From the NCBI RefSeq assembly GCF_036985595.1, contig NZ_BTPU01000036.1:1-64000 (forward strand): a stretch of 64,000 nucleotides of DNA. The letters are read 5' to 3'. Position 1 is the first letter of the stretch, and every line of letters begins with the position of its first letter. Positions 52,632-60,995 of the stretch are shown here, in pieces. The notes below the pieces were generated by a model that was not told the origin of the DNA, ran no database searches, and saw only the letters and a program-made list of their open reading frames with translations. Position numbers and translations under genes: made by a program. The DNA comes from Vallitalea maricola. Lineage in GTDB: Bacteria; Bacillota; Clostridia; Lachnospirales; Vallitaleaceae.

Positions 52632-53270
52632 ATGAATATCGGTACAATTATTAAAAAAGCAGAAGAACTGAATACTATCTCAACCGATGATACTTTAGGA
52701 AAAGGACTTAAGATTATTGAAGAGAATGACCTGCTTTCTCTACCTGTAGTGGAAGGAAAGAAATTCATAGGTATACTATCAAGACAGTATGTATATGAAA
52801 CTTATTTTAAGGAAGACGGTGGAGATAAGAAGGAATTCCTAGAAAGAAAAGTAAAAGAATTCATGAAAACAAAAGTTCCATCCGTTAATGATCTTAAGAT
52901 GCTGGTTGAAGAAGCTGCTGCAATGTTTTTTGCTAATAATAAATTAAGATTTATACCAGTTGTTAATGAAGATGAAGAATTATTAGGAATAATAACTAAA
53001 AAAGCTATATTGGAAAGGTTTAGATTCATATACGGTATGAATGAACCTAGACTAGTTATTTACATATATGACTTTAAAGGAAAACTTGCTAAGATAACTG
53101 ATATAATTGCAAAAGCTGGGGGCAATATTAGAAATATTGTTCAAGCTGATACAGAAGTATTAGGTTTACAAGAGATAACATTAAGGGTAAAAGCTAACGA
53201 TATACGTAAGGTTGTTAAAAGTTTGAACAGTCATGGATTCGAAGTAAGAGAATTCAGTGAAAATAATTAA
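52632..53270 (+). CDS. CBS-pair protein with C-terminal ACT-like domain (AcuB-like)
   Basis: A 212-residue cytoplasmic protein. Two CBS repeats occupy residues 5-130 (LLSLPVVEGKKFIGILSRQY; LRFIPVVNEDEELLGIITKK), which usually bind adenine nucleotides. Residues 140-210 resemble an ACT domain (LVIYIYDFKGKLAKITDIIA). The same order is found in AcuB-like proteins. A GAGGTGAT site precedes the ATG. It is transcribed alone and ends at a two-way terminator. A regulatory, nucleotide-sensing role is likely but the target is unknown. Confidence 0.85.
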   Translation: MNIGTIIKKAEELNTISTDDTLGKGLKIIEENDLLSLPVVEGKKFIGILSRQYVYETYFKEDGGDKKEFLERKVKEFMKTKVPSVNDLKMLVEEAAAMFFANNKLRFIPVVNEDEELLGIITKKAILERFRFIYGMNEPRLVIYIYDFKGKLAKITDIIAKAGGNIRNIVQADTEVLGLQEITLRVKANDIRKVVKSLNSHGFEVREFSENN

Positions 53271-53284
53271 ATATATAATTAATA

Positions 53285-53313
53285 GGGGACTATATAACGA
53301 TACAGTCCCCTTA
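53285..53313. terminator. Two-way terminator between CBS and flavodiiron genes
   Basis: GGGGACT pairs with AGTCCCC around a 12-base loop. Placed between convergent genes; AT-rich flanks allow use on both strands. Confidence 0.75.
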
Positions 53314-53320
53314 ATACTCT

Positions 53321-54514
53321 TTAACCTATAACAGATTCACCAAAATTTTTACCAAATTCATAAGCATCTTTTAATTGTTCATCAGAAGGATTGAATTTAA
53401 TTTTTAGACCTTCTACAGGTATTTTAAAACGAAGCTGCTTGAAACGGCCTTCTATATTGGAAACAGCTTCACCACTCCAGCCGTATGAACCAAATGCTCC
53501 AGCTAATTTCCCTTTATGGATTATTGGATTAAGGGAAGTTAGGATATCCCATATTGGTGGTAGAGCATCAGATACGATTGTAGGAGAACCAAGTAATAAT
53601 CCTTTTGCAAGATTGATTTCATTCATGACTTCATCTTTTTTGGTCTCTACAAGATCATATAGTAATACGTCAAGACCTTCAACAGATTTTACGCCTTCTG
53701 CAATTTTCTGTGCAATCTTTTCTGTATATCCGTAAGCTGATACATAAGCTATAACAACGCTTGGTTTTTCTCTTTTTTCTTCAGTTGCCCAAGTTTTATA
53801 TAGTTCCAGATATTTATCAAGATCTTTTCTAAGGATTGGACCATGACCAGGACATATGATATCAATATCTATATTACTGATTTTCTTAAGAGCTTGTAGT
53901 ACATAAGGTTTGAAAGGACCTATGATAACATCAAAATAATATTTGTAACTGTCTAAGAAGTCGCCTTCAATTTTATCATTGAATAATTTTTCATCACAGT
54001 AATGACATCCAAAAGAGTCACAAGTAATTAAAGTGTTCTCTTCTTTTATATAAGAGTACATTGTATCTGGCCAGTGAAGAAATGGTGCCATGATAAATTC
54101 TACAGTCCTGTCGCCTAATTCAAGAGTAGAGCCTTCTTTTGTAATAATTGATTTAAAAGATTTATTAGTAATCTCTTTCAAGAATTTTATTGCCATTGCT
54201 GTTCCTACTATTGTTACATCAGGATTAATATCCAAAATCTTAGCGATAGAACCCACATGGTCTGGTTCTGTATGATTAACAACAATATAATCTATTTCAT
54301 CTACTGATGAGACTTCATTTAACCTTTCTAAGAATTCATCAAAAAACTTGACTTTAACAGTTTCAAATAAGGCTGTTTTATTAGAGCCTTTAACCAAATA
54401 TGAATTATATGTAGTACCATACTCTGTATACATTACTACATCAAATAAACGTATATCATAATCAAGTGCTCCAACCCAGTAAATTCCCTTGTTTATTTCT
54501 TTAGCTTTATTCAT
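53321..54514 (-). CDS. Flavodiiron protein (FprA type)
   Basis: A 397-residue cytoplasmic enzyme that reduces oxygen to water, or nitric oxide, protecting anaerobes. The N-terminal beta-lactamase-like domain holds the diiron ligands, with the H-x-E-x-D set in VVNHTEPDHVGSI near residue 80. FLHWPDTMYSYI and CPGHGPILR give further ligands. The C-terminal flavodoxin domain begins near residue 250 (VVIAYVSAYGYTEKIAQKIA) and includes SYGWSGEAV. Length is typical for class A. A GAAAGGAG site lies ahead of the ATG. It is monocistronic. It supports an anaerobic lifestyle with transient oxygen exposure. Confidence 0.94.
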   Translation of the reverse strand: MNKAKEINKGIYWVGALDYDIRLFDVVMYTEYGTTYNSYLVKGSNKTALFETVKVKFFDEFLERLNEVSSVDEIDYIVVNHTEPDHVGSIAKILDINPDVTIVGTAMAIKFLKEITNKSFKSIITKEGSTLELGDRTVEFIMAPFLHWPDTMYSYIKEENTLITCDSFGCHYCDEKLFNDKIEGDFLDSYKYYFDVIIGPFKPYVLQALKKISNIDIDIICPGHGPILRKDLDKYLELYKTWATEEKREKPSVVIAYVSAYGYTEKIAQKIAEGVKSVEGLDVLLYDLVETKKDEVMNEINLAKGLLLGSPTIVSDALPPIWDILTSLNPIIHKGKLAGAFGSYGWSGEAVSNIEGRFKQLRFKIPVEGLKIKFNPSDEQLKDAYEFGKNFGESVIG

Positions 54515-54800
54515 AATAATCTCCTTTCATATATTACATCCTATGTATAGTATTTTTACTTTTACAGAAGTTATACTTTTAATTTTAAGTTTAAGAAAGT
54601 TGTTTTCTGTTTACTAATAGTTAGTTGATAATTAATATTACTTAGTAGTAGATTAACACAGCTTCTGATTAAAGTCAATATGAGTTAAACATTAATATAA
54701 ATATTTAATATAATTATTTTTTTACTGTATAATACTTAAATTTTAATAAAAAAGTACAATAAAATCATAATTAATCATGTGAGCAGGTTAAAAATTATCT

Positions 54801-54828
54801 TTGTGCATAATGAATATTATGTTATAAT
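54801..54828 (+). promoter_or_regulatory. Promoter of the ktrB operon
   Basis: TTGTGC (54801-54806) and TATAAT (54823-54828), spacing 16. Otherwise the 370-base gap ahead of ktrB is AT-rich with nothing recognised, and no c-di-AMP riboswitch consensus is visible. Confidence 0.6.
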
Positions 54829-54886
54829 GAATTAATTAAGAACGCTTTACGTATCTTATCTTAATAACATAGCGGAGGATAAACTA

Positions 54887-56269
54887 ATGAATGAGAAGGG
54901 AATAAGTAAATTTAAAATTGATTTAAAACCTACACAAATACTTGTACTCGGGTTTTTATTTCTAATAATAGTCGGAGCAATATTATTGAATCTACCTATA
55001 GCTACTAATGATGGGAATAGCATTGGATTTATAGATGCTCTGTTTACATCAACTTCTGCTGTATGCGTAACAGGACTTGTTGTTGTCAATACTTTGGAAT
55101 ATTGGAGTATGTTTGGTAAGATTGTAATCATAATATTAATTCAAATCGGTGGACTTGGATTTATGACTTTTGCTACTACGTTCTTTATAATAATGGGAAG
55201 AAAAATAAGATTAAAAGAGAGACTTATCATACAAGAAGCATTAAATCAATATTCACTATCTGGTATGGTAAGGCTGACTAAGAATGTATTATTAGGTACT
55301 CTATTAATAGAAGGAATCGGAGCTGTACTATTATCAATAAGATTTGTTCCCAAGGATGGGCCATATGGTATATTTAAAGCCATATTCCATTCTATATCAG
55401 CATTTTGTAATGCAGGTTTTGATATTGTAGGTGATAGTAGTTTAAGTCCTTTTATTGGTGATATTATAATCAATATAACCATAATGTTACTAATAATATT
55501 AGGTGGACTTGGATTCACTGTATGGATTGACATACTTAGAGTTCTAAAACAGAAATTCGAGAATAAATGGAATTTAAAAAGCACATTTAGAAAATTTACA
55601 TTACACACTAAGATAGTATTGATTTTAACATTTTCATTAATAGTAATAGGATTTGTATTTTTCTTCGTATTAGAAACAACTAATCCTGATACTCTTGGTA
55701 ATCTATCAATGAAAAATAAAATATTAGGTTCGCTGTTCCAGGCAGTTACACCAAGAACAGCTGGATTTAACACTATGCCACTAGGGGATATGACCCATGG
55801 TTCCAAATTCATGACTATCATATTAATGTTTATCGGTGGTTCTCCAGCAGGTACTGCAGGTGGTGTAAAAACAGTAACTATGGGTGTTATCATATTGACA
55901 GTTATATCAGGTATTAGAGGAAAAGAAAGAACAGAAGCTTTCGAGAGAACTATACCTGAAGATATAATAAAAAGAGCATTAGCTGTAATTACTATAGGTA
56001 TAACTGTTGTTATTACAGTAACTATGATATTATCTGTAACTGAAACAGGAAGCTTTATGGACATATTTTTTGAAACTGTATCAGCTTTTGCCACAGTTGG
56101 ATTAACTCTAGGAATAACAGGAAGTTTGACAACTATAGGAAAGATTGTTATCTGTATTACTATGTTTATTGGTAGGCTTGGACCACTTACAATGGCAGTT
56201 GCTCTTTCAATGAGAGCTAAATCAAAAGCTAGTATGAAAAAGCCAGATGAAAAAGTAATGGTTGGATAA
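54887..56269 (+). CDS. ktrB: Potassium uptake protein KtrB
   Basis: A 460-residue membrane channel subunit of the Trk/Ktr/HKT superfamily that brings in K+ (often with Na+). Four M1-P-M2 repeats are visible. Pore regions with the filter glycines are in TSTSAVCVTGLVV, HSISAFCNAGFDI, AVTPRTAGFNTMP and ETVSAFATVGLTLG. The GGSPAGTAGGVKT loop is the KtrB gating stretch. A GCGGAGGATAA site precedes the ATG. The RCK subunit gene follows directly, giving a complete KtrAB-type system. Confidence 0.95.
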   Translation: MNEKGISKFKIDLKPTQILVLGFLFLIIVGAILLNLPIATNDGNSIGFIDALFTSTSAVCVTGLVVVNTLEYWSMFGKIVIIILIQIGGLGFMTFATTFFIIMGRKIRLKERLIIQEALNQYSLSGMVRLTKNVLLGTLLIEGIGAVLLSIRFVPKDGPYGIFKAIFHSISAFCNAGFDIVGDSSLSPFIGDIIINITIMLLIILGGLGFTVWIDILRVLKQKFENKWNLKSTFRKFTLHTKIVLILTFSLIVIGFVFFFVLETTNPDTLGNLSMKNKILGSLFQAVTPRTAGFNTMPLGDMTHGSKFMTIILMFIGGSPAGTAGGVKTVTMGVIILTVISGIRGKERTEAFERTIPEDIIKRALAVITIGITVVITVTMILSVTETGSFMDIFFETVSAFATVGLTLGITGSLTTIGKIVICITMFIGRLGPLTMAVALSMRAKSKASMKKPDEKVMVG

Positions 56270-56303
56270 ATAATTATATAGATTGAAAGGAAGGTAAATG
56301 TTA

Positions 56304-56966
56304 ATGGCTAAGAAAAGAGATTTTGTAGTATTTGGATTAGGGAAATTTGGACAAAGTGTTGCACAAACACTTAGTATGAATGGTTGCGATGTTCTGGCAA
56401 TTGATAAAAATGAAGAAATTATTCAAGATATAGCATCTACGGTAACTCATGCTGTACAGGCAGATGTTACAGACCAAGATGCATTAAGTGCTTTGGGAGT
56501 AAGAAATTTTGATGCAGCTATAATTGCTATATCAAATGATATGCAGTCAAGTATTATGGCAACAATATTAGTAAAAGAATTAGGAGTTCCTTATGTACTT
56601 GCAAAAGCACAAAATGAAATCCACAAGAAAGTTCTTGAAAAAGTTGGTGCAGACAAAGTTGTTTTCCCAGAAAGAGAAATAGGTGTTAGAATAGCTAATA
56701 ATCTAATCTCAGAAAACTTTGTGGATTACATTGAATTATCAGAAGACTATAGTATAGTAGAGGTTTCCATATTAGACGAATGGATAGGCAAAAGTTTAAA
56801 AGAACTTGACATGAGAGCGAAATATGGAATTAATGTTATGGCTATTAGACAGGGCGCTAATATCAGTATTACACCAGGTCCTGATGTAACCCTAAAAGAA
56901 GGGGATGTACTAGTTGTAATTGGAAGTAATAAAGACCTTAAGAAAATAAATATAATAAAGCATTAG
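56304..56966 (+). CDS. ktrA: Potassium uptake regulator KtrA
   Basis: A 221-residue cytoplasmic RCK protein that gates KtrB by binding ATP/ADP and, in relatives, c-di-AMP. The ATG at 56304 suits the AAAGGAAGGT site better than the one at 56298. RCK_N Rossmann fold: DFVVFGLGKFGQSVAQTLSM with the adenine-ribose Asp in LAIDKNEE. RCK_C follows from residue 135 (YSIVEVSILDEWIGKSLKEL to LKEGDVLVVIGS). It is next to ktrB in the same operon; the RNA methyltransferase follows at once. Confidence 0.95.
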   Translation: MAKKRDFVVFGLGKFGQSVAQTLSMNGCDVLAIDKNEEIIQDIASTVTHAVQADVTDQDALSALGVRNFDAAIIAISNDMQSSIMATILVKELGVPYVLAKAQNEIHKKVLEKVGADKVVFPEREIGVRIANNLISENFVDYIELSEDYSIVEVSILDEWIGKSLKELDMRAKYGINVMAIRQGANISITPGPDVTLKEGDVLVVIGSNKDLKKINIIKH

Positions 56967-56968
56967 GA

Positions 56969-57763
56969 ATGAAATATATGATTACTAGTATGCAGAATAC
57001 TAAAGTGAAAAAAATAATACAGTTACTTAATAAGTCTAAAACAAGAAAAAAAGAAGGTTTATTTATTGTTGAAGGCAAAAAAATAATTAGTGAAATAGAT
57101 AAGAACCGTATTAGTGAAATTTTTGTTACTGAAACATATTATGAGAATCAATGTACTTATGTAAATGAATTGATTGAAGAAAATATTAGAATTGAGATAG
57201 TCAGTGATTCTATAATGAAACATATATCTGGATCAGTTACACCTCAAGGTATACTTGGTATTATCAAGATAGTTCCTATGGAACTAAATATTTTAATGGA
57301 TAAAAAGCCTCTAATAATAATATTAGAAAATATACAAGACCCAGGCAATCTTGGAACTATTATTAGGACAGCTGATGCAGTTGGTGCTAGCGGTATAATA
57401 ATTTCAAAAGGCTCTGTGGACGTTTATAACCCAAAGGTTGTTAGAGCAACCATGGGGTCTATATTCAGAGTACCTATCATATCAGAAAGTAATTTGATAG
57501 AAGATATTAATACTCTCAGAAAAAGAGGTATTGAGATTCTAGCTTCTCATTTACAAGGGAGTAGTAATATATATGATTGCGATTTAACACATGGTGTCGG
57601 TATATTGATTGGCAATGAAGGTAATGGTCTGTCAAAGAACATAACTGAGCTTGCTCATAAGAATATCAAGATTCCAATGATAGGAAGGTCCGAATCCTTG
57701 AATGCAGGTGTGGCTACTAGTATAATAGCATATGAAGTGTTGAGGCAAAGAAATTACATGTAG
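56969..57763 (+). CDS. TrmH/SpoU-family RNA 2'-O-methyltransferase
   Basis: A 264-residue SAM-dependent enzyme methylating a ribose in rRNA or tRNA. The substrate-binding N-terminal domain (residues 1-105) includes NKSKTRKKEGLFIVEGKKI. The SPOUT knot has its three motifs: QDPGNLGTIIRTADAVGASG, GILIGNEGNGLS and IPMIGRSESLNAGVATSIIA. The order resembles the YsgA/TsnR-like group. It lies two bases after ktrA, so it is in that operon, though no functional link is known. The exact nucleotide target is unclear. The SD is weak; a start at 56978 is possible. Confidence 0.9.
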   Translation: MKYMITSMQNTKVKKIIQLLNKSKTRKKEGLFIVEGKKIISEIDKNRISEIFVTETYYENQCTYVNELIEENIRIEIVSDSIMKHISGSVTPQGILGIIKIVPMELNILMDKKPLIIILENIQDPGNLGTIIRTADAVGASGIIISKGSVDVYNPKVVRATMGSIFRVPIISESNLIEDINTLRKRGIEILASHLQGSSNIYDCDLTHGVGILIGNEGNGLSKNITELAHKNIKIPMIGRSESLNAGVATSIIAYEVLRQRNYM

Positions 57764-57798
57764 ATAGTAGATGCCTTACATATTATTATAGTCAGAAA

Positions 57799-57846
57799 AA
57801 GAAGTTGTAAAGATTTTAAAATATCTCTTCACAACTTCTTATTTTT
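57799..57846 (+). terminator. Terminator of the ktrB operon
   Basis: AAGAAGTTGT pairs with ACAACTTCTT around a 22-base loop; ATTTTTA follows. Confidence 0.85.
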
Positions 57847-57861
57847 ATGTTATCATGTAAT

Positions 57862-57882
57862 TGATAATGAATGTCATTATCA
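57862..57882 (+). promoter_or_regulatory. Fur box
   Basis: TGATAATGA-ATG-TCATTATCA is a perfect 21-base inverted repeat close to the Fur consensus (GATAATGATAATCATTATC). It ends 17 bases ahead of the DUF3793 gene and abuts its GGAGG site, so iron-dependent repression is likely. Confidence 0.85.
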
Positions 57883-57898
57883 TGATGGAGGTGTCTTT

Positions 57899-58504
57899 AT
57901 GAGAACTTGTCAAAATAACAAAGAATGTATACTTAATCATGTGTGCAACGATTATGAAAAGAGATTATTGAAAACCATAAGTCCAGTAATAAAAGGAATA
58001 AAGCCAGCAGAAATAATAAGTCTACCGAAAAGTGAAGAAAATGTTAGGGGCAAATTAAAATTATTAACTACCATGTATAACAAATGCAACAAAATAAAAG
58101 GTGAAATCATTAATTACTCTAGTAAGAGCATAAAAATATTTATATATAATGAAGATGCTCTACAAAAAATATTACATAAAAAAAATATTCGCAACTTTTT
58201 AGCAACATGGGGGTATAGTCCTAGTTATTCCTTAGAAGATTGCTTAGATAAACTGTTTCGTAAAATAAGCATGGGGAAGATACCTGATGAAATAGGAATA
58301 TTTTTAGGGTATCCATTAAAAGATGTGATGGGATTCATGGGAGTTGTTAATTTACCATTGACAAAAGTTAATTATTGGAGGATTTATGGTGATGCCAATA
58401 TATCAGATAGACTATACGATAATATTCAAAAAGTAAAACATCATACAGAAAAATTACTTGTACATAAAACACCTCAACAAGTTTTTGAATTACTAATAAG
58501 TTAA
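57899..58504 (+). CDS. DUF3793 family protein, iron-regulated
   Basis: A 201-residue cytoplasmic protein matching the DUF3793 pattern: an early Cys-rich start (MRTCQNNKECILNHVC), a middle IKIFIYNEDALQKIL and the signature DEIGIFLGYPLKDVMGFMG. The function of the family is unknown; its genes often stand beside flavodoxin genes in Clostridia. A TGGAGGTGTC site precedes the ATG. A perfect Fur box overlaps the leader and a flavodoxin is encoded directly behind. The N-terminal cysteines could bind metal or heme. I call the family with fair confidence; a role in iron or heme handling is inference. Confidence 0.8.
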   Translation: MRTCQNNKECILNHVCNDYEKRLLKTISPVIKGIKPAEIISLPKSEENVRGKLKLLTTMYNKCNKIKGEIINYSSKSIKIFIYNEDALQKILHKKNIRNFLATWGYSPSYSLEDCLDKLFRKISMGKIPDEIGIFLGYPLKDVMGFMGVVNLPLTKVNYWRIYGDANISDRLYDNIQKVKHHTEKLLVHKTPQQVFELLIS

Positions 58505-58520
58505 TATGGAGGTAAATAAA

Positions 58521-58952
58521 ATGGATAAAGCATTAATTATTTATTGGAGTGGCACAGGAAATACAGAGGCAATGGCTAATGGTATTGCAAAAGGTATAGA
58601 ATCAGAGGGAAAAGAAGTACAGATAATTCCTGTTGATGCGGCTAACAAGGATATGGTGAAAGAAGCAACACATATAGCTCTTGGATGCTCAGCCATGGGA
58701 GCAGAGGTATTGGAAGAAGATGAAATGGAACCTTTTGTTGAAAGCTTAGAAGACATTGATTGGTCAAATAAAAAATTAGCCCTATTCGGTTCTTATGACT
58801 GGGGAGACGGCGAATGGATGAGAAACTGGCAGGAAAGAATGGAATCATGTGGTGCCACTTTAGTCAAAGATGGTCTTGCTGTTAATCTAGAACCTGAAGG
58901 AGAAGAATTAGAAAAATGCATAGATCTAGGTAAAACACTTGTAACTGCTTAA
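58521..58952 (+). CDS. Flavodoxin
   Basis: A 143-residue electron carrier holding FMN. The ATG at 58521 follows GGAGGT, whereas the ATG at 58506 overlaps the site. The phosphate loop SGTGNTEAMANG is near residue 9, FMN contacts are in GCSAMGAEVLEE and FGSYDWGDGEWM. Length is that of short-chain clostridial flavodoxins. It is co-transcribed with DUF3793 from a Fur-controlled promoter, which fits the known replacement of ferredoxin by flavodoxin when iron is scarce. Confidence 0.94.
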   Translation: MDKALIIYWSGTGNTEAMANGIAKGIESEGKEVQIIPVDAANKDMVKEATHIALGCSAMGAEVLEEDEMEPFVESLEDIDWSNKKLALFGSYDWGDGEWMRNWQERMESCGATLVKDGLAVNLEPEGEELEKCIDLGKTLVTA

Positions 58953-58967
58953 TTCTATATAATACTA

Positions 58968-59018
58968 AAAGGAGCAATTACTACATTAATTAAAATGTAA
59001 TAAGCTCCTTTAAAATTT
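58968..59018 (+). terminator. Terminator after the flavodoxin gene
   Basis: AAAGGAGC pairs with GCTCCTTT; inside it ACTACATT pairs partly with AATGTAAT. Followed by AAAATTTTTT. Confidence 0.75.
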
Positions 59019-59056
59019 TTTAATAATAATGTATGAAATTAATATTGAACTACAGA

Positions 59057-59113
59057 GCGGAGGTAGTATAGGGGAAAATTTGCTGACGGAATATTTCCCT
59101 ATACTATCTCTGC
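59057..59113. repeat. Long imperfect hairpin between convergent genes
   Basis: GCGGAGGTAGTATAGGGGAA at 59057 pairs with TTCCCTATACTATCTCTGC ending at 59113, a stem of over 20 pairs with a few mismatches and an 11-base loop. It has no T tail on the plus strand and lies between the flavodoxin and TPR genes. It may be a terminator for the minus-strand gene or a small mobile palindromic unit. Confidence 0.6.
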
Positions 59114-59129
59114 GACTGTTAGCTTATAC

Positions 59130-60053
59130 TTAATTGTATTTCTCCAATTTCCTCTCAACATCCTCACGTGTAACAGTATTAAGCGCATTAATATTACAAG
59201 AAGCAGTTTTCTTGTAATATTTCCTTGCTTCTTCTATATCATTTTTCTTTTCAAAAATCAATCCCATATAATAGTTGCTATCAGCCATATTAGGATTAAT
59301 CTCTAATGCAGACTTTAGATATTTGATTGCTTCACCGTAATCGTTCAATTCATAATATATCTGTCCAAGATTATCAAGTGCAGGAGCATGAGTAGCGTTT
59401 AAAATCAAAGCTTTTTTACTGTTTTCAATAGCTTTATCATAATCTTTCTTCAGCAAATACAAGTATCCTAGAGTAGTATAGTCCTGAGCATATACATATG
59501 AATTCGTTTTTATTACATATTCGTCAGTTGGCTCGTCTTCATTGATTGATTCTTCTAATTCTTTTGGTTCATCATCTGTGTCTGTTACTTTTTCAAAGTC
59601 TTTGAATACTTTTTCATACATATTGATAGCTTCATCAATATTACCTAGTTTCCAATGACATATGGCAATATTACATTTTATAATTTTATCGGCAAGAAAC
59701 TGAGGTTTGAGGCTTAGAGCCTTTTTAAAAATTTCAATTGCCTCATTGATATTATCTTTTTTTAGAAGGACTAGTCCATAAGAAGTTATGATACTAATAT
59801 TATTGGTATGTAGTTTATATGCCAACCTATAATATTTATATGCCTTATTATCATTCTTGAAGGCTGATTGAACCAATATTCCTATGAAACCTATTGAAGT
59901 TCCTAAGAACAGAAGTATTGTTAAAAGTATAAAACCTGCATAAAAGAGTAATAATGTACTTAATGGCATGTGTTTTATAACCATAACAAAGATGTAACAA
60001 ACTATAAAATAAACTATTGCAACTAATTTCCATTTCTTTCCTAAAAATTCCAT
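59130..60053 (-). CDS. Membrane-anchored TPR protein
   Basis: A 307-residue protein. Two hydrophobic helices at residues 10-30 and 35-60 anchor it. From residue 75 on come at least five TPR-like repeats, for example VLLKKDNINEAIEIFKKALS, YLYLLKKDYDKAIENSKKAL and IYYELNDYGEAIKYLKSALE. An acidic insertion (DTDDEPKELEESINEDEPTD) splits the repeats near residues 165-185. Such proteins act as scaffolds at the membrane; no partner is visible. It is transcribed alone. A short AAAAG-rich leader precedes the ATG. Confidence 0.8.
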   Translation of the reverse strand: MEFLGKKWKLVAIVYFIVCYIFVMVIKHMPLSTLLLFYAGFILLTILLFLGTSIGFIGILVQSAFKNDNKAYKYYRLAYKLHTNNISIITSYGLVLLKKDNINEAIEIFKKALSLKPQFLADKIIKCNIAICHWKLGNIDEAINMYEKVFKDFEKVTDTDDEPKELEESINEDEPTDEYVIKTNSYVYAQDYTTLGYLYLLKKDYDKAIENSKKALILNATHAPALDNLGQIYYELNDYGEAIKYLKSALEINPNMADSNYYMGLIFEKKNDIEEARKYYKKTASCNINALNTVTREDVERKLEKYN

Positions 60054-60405
60054 GCTTTTTCATCTCCTATACATAGCTATTTATAAATGATACTACATTA
60101 ATATAAGGTTTTCAATATGAATAATAGTAAATTCTTCAACTTTTTCACTATAAAAACCAATATCCCATCTGAATTGAAGGTAGAAAATTGAGTTGATTAT
60201 CAAATACTTTGTAAAAATAAATAAATTATATACAAAAACATAATTATAAATTAAACAATTTTTAATTAAATATTAATCTATATATATTAAAATTATCATT
60301 ATCATATAAATTAACCTCAAAATTTATCAAAAAGTTAAGTTTTAACTTATAAAAACTATATCTATGATAATAATTTAATCAAGTAGTAGCACAAAAATAA
60401 TAAAG

Positions 60406-60434
60406 TTGCATTATGTAAGTTTTTTTTGTAAAAT
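60406..60434 (+). promoter_or_regulatory. Promoter of the NfeD-SPFH operon
   Basis: TTGCAT (60406-60411) and TAAAAT (60429-60434), spacing 17. The rest of the gap from 60054 to 60528 is very AT-rich with no gene found. Confidence 0.65.
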
Positions 60435-60528
60435 ATAATAAGGTAGAATCATAATAAATAGCATAAATATATTAGCATAAGATTATGATATAACATATCA
60501 ACTCTTTATTAAAAGGAGGAAGTAAGAT

Positions 60529-60963
60529 ATGCCAGAACCATATTTAATTTGGCTTGGAGTATTAATTATATGTATAATACTTGAAGCGGCTACTCTCGGA
60601 TTAACAACAATCTGGTTTGCATTTGGAGCTTTGGCTTCGCTATTAGTATCTTTATTTGGAGCAGAAATTATTATTCAAGTATTAGTTTTTATAATTGTTT
60701 CCTTGTGCTTATTGTATTTTACAAGACCAATAGCATTGAAAGTACTCAAAATTGGTCATGCAAAAACCAACTATGAATCAATAATAGGCAAAGTGGGAAT
60801 AGTTATAGAAGATATTGATAATCTTTCTGCAAAAGGTCAAGTAAAAGTTGATGGACAAATATGGAGCTCCCGTTCTTTACATGGTAGTTCTATAGAAAAA
60901 GGTATGAAAGTTAAAGTCGCTGAAGTAAAAGGTGTAAAATTGATTGTTGAAAAAGTAAAATAA
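60529..60963 (+). CDS. NfeD-like membrane protein
   Basis: A 144-residue protein of the short NfeD family. Two to three hydrophobic helices lie in residues 5-80 (YLIWLGVLIICIILEAATLG; FGAEIIIQVLVFIIVSLCLL). The C-terminal OB-fold domain, residues 85-144, has IIGKVGIVIEDIDNLSAKGQ and the closing VKLIVEKVK. An AAGGAGGAAG site precedes the ATG. It is paired with an SPFH/stomatin gene 32 bases on, the usual genomic partner; together they form membrane microdomain complexes. Confidence 0.92.
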   Translation: MPEPYLIWLGVLIICIILEAATLGLTTIWFAFGALASLLVSLFGAEIIIQVLVFIIVSLCLLYFTRPIALKVLKIGHAKTNYESIIGKVGIVIEDIDNLSAKGQVKVDGQIWSSRSLHGSSIEKGMKVKVAEVKGVKLIVEKVK

Positions 60964-60995
60964 CATTTTGTATAAATTATGAGGAGGAATACATT

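Noticed and set aside
54515..54886. Possible c-di-AMP riboswitch ahead of ktrB
   Set aside because: Such riboswitches often control ktr genes, but the gap is plain AT-rich DNA and shows none of the conserved G-rich core.
55246..56094. Open frame of 282 codons on the minus strand opposite ktrB
   Set aside because: The plus strand encodes KtrB with all four pore repeats. The minus frame has the Val/Ile/Asn composition of a shadow and no start signal.
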